In this document: in pieces, positions 63,427 to 64,000 of the stretch | Layout of the letters: each line of letters begins with the position of its first letter | How positions within the stretch are numbered: position 1 is the first letter of the stretch | Origin: Prosthecobacter debontii | GTDB taxonomy: Bacteria; Verrucomicrobiota; Verrucomicrobiia; Verrucomicrobiales; Akkermansiaceae | DNA: 64,000 nt | Direction of reading: 5' to 3' | NCBI GenBank assembly: GCA_945862245.1 | Contig: CAMAXN010000003.1 | Span: 51,041-115,040, forward strand | The notes under the pieces: model-generated | The model's input: the letters and a program-made list of their open reading frames with translations, nothing else | Database searches by the model: none | Told to the model about the DNA's origin: nothing | Made by a program: the position numbers and the translations under genes

Positions 63427-64000
63427 ATGAACGGCTTTGATTTCCTCGTTCAAAATCGAATCCAAGCACGAATATTCAACCAGCAACTAACCCACGAGGA
63501 ACGTTCTACCATCGCCAGCCTGAAGCGCAAGAACCGTTCCAACATCGAGATCGCAGCCATGACAGAACGCCACCGCACAACGGTATGGCGCGAGTTCAAA
63601 CGCAACTCCACCCCCTCGGGAACCTATACCGCCCCCGCAGCAAGTAAAGCAGCCGCAGAGCGTGCCGCGCAAGCCTCCTACCGTGCCTCACGCATCGCCC
63701 CGGAGCGCTGGGAATACGTTGAGGGGAAGTTGCGCACCGCGCAGTGGAGTCCCGAGGAAATCCGCAACAGGATGAAACTCGAAGGCATCGTTCCGATCAG
63801 CCACGAGTCCATCTACCGGCGTCTGTGGTCGGACAAGAAAAGGCAGGCGGGGATCTCCACACGAACCTGCGCCACAAGATCCGCAGCTATCGCAGGCGCG
63901 GCTCGCCCAGGGAGCGGCGCGGTCGCATTCCGGGCTAGCGCATGATCGGTGAAAGGCCACCCGAAATCGAACGCCGCGAGCGCATCGGAGACTATGAGAT
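63427..64000 (+). pseudogene. IS30-family transposase, frameshifted and cut by window edge
   Basis: From about 63427 (MNGFDFLVQNR) the frame reads QQLTHEERSTIASLKRKN, SNIEIAAMTERHRTTVWREF and ISHESIYRRLW, the HTH and linker parts of IS30 transposases. Near 63838 the reading frame shifts, and GGDLHTNLRHKIRSYRRRGS and RRGRIPG continue in another frame. A TAG then stands where a Gln or Arg codon is usual (about 63939), and RPPEIERRERIGDYE runs to the edge. Two lesions make it non-functional. It sits head to head with the PSD1 gene, about 55 bp from its start, so the insertion may have altered that promoter. Confidence 0.82.

Noticed and set aside
1..64000. CRISPR array
   Set aside because: No regularly spaced direct repeats with unique spacers were seen; the repeats present are palindromic REPs, MITE-like units or single duplications.

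Overview
The window looks like chromosomal DNA of a verrucomicrobium (PVC superphylum, probably Verrucomicrobiales). This is inferred from family content: a Verru_Chthon cassette protein A homologue, DUF1501 and PSD1-type (DUF1549/DUF1553) cytochrome proteins, a DUF6797-type PVC haem protein, sulfatase remnants, a PEP-CTERM protein, and the long IspG type. GC content is moderate to high, genes lie on both strands, and there is no plasmid or phage backbone.

Layout. 1-6 kb: minus-strand exported proteins (large c-type haem/propeller protein cut by the window edge, a decayed sulfatase, an SGNH esterase, a DJ-1/PfpI protein). 6-10.5 kb: a compact minus-strand cassette DUF3570 - ApbE FMN transferase - TlpA thioredoxin - DUF4266 - Ig-domain surface protein, read here as an extracytoplasmic flavin/thiol redox system. 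10.5-18 kb: trpS, UDP-glucuronate decarboxylase, LolA-like protein, a metal-permease pair with His-rich loops, xerC, an SGNH lipoprotein. 17.4-20.7 kb: ispG-clpS-DUF2017 operon in which ispG carries an in-frame REP-associated tyrosine transposase (RAYT) flanked by inverted REP hairpin pairs. This is the most unusual object in the window. 20.7-30.8 kb: TraB-like protein, NhaC antiporter, half-size TSUP, GT9, PfkB kinase, GalM lipoprotein, guaB and guaA. 30.7-32.1 kb: a small accessory insert (truncated gene plus UPF0175/DUF3368 toxin-antitoxin-like pair) bounded by a 111-bp direct repeat of the guaA 3' end. 32-41.6 kb: short ALDH-like protein, mtnP, GH99-like, VF530, DUF1080, trpC, tRNA-Gly, RNase P RNA, TSUP, GH13 amylase. 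41.6-46.4 kb: a REP-like palindromic element, kpsF, and a BaiN-type flavoprotein followed by its own 5'-truncated duplicate. Between the two copies lie an IS66 relic, a REP pair, a PEP-CTERM/FGE-domain protein and a four-helix-bundle (bAvd-like) relic. 46.6-64 kb: GNAT, AmgK-like kinase, mnmE, cimA, a sulfatase relic, Verru_Chthon protein A with a partner, gcvP, the DUF1501/PSD1 pair, and a broken IS30 transposase at the right edge.

The housekeeping genes (trpS, trpC, guaBA, mnmE, clpS, gcvP, cimA, rnpB) are ordinary. The interest lies in the repeats: at least four dispersed non-coding repeat families, three flanking-repeat structures around accessory inserts, and several pseudogenes whose lesions can be read base by base. 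No CRISPR array, prophage or secondary-metabolite cluster was seen. All coordinates and motifs come from reading the sequence. Family names come from remembered family signatures without database searches.
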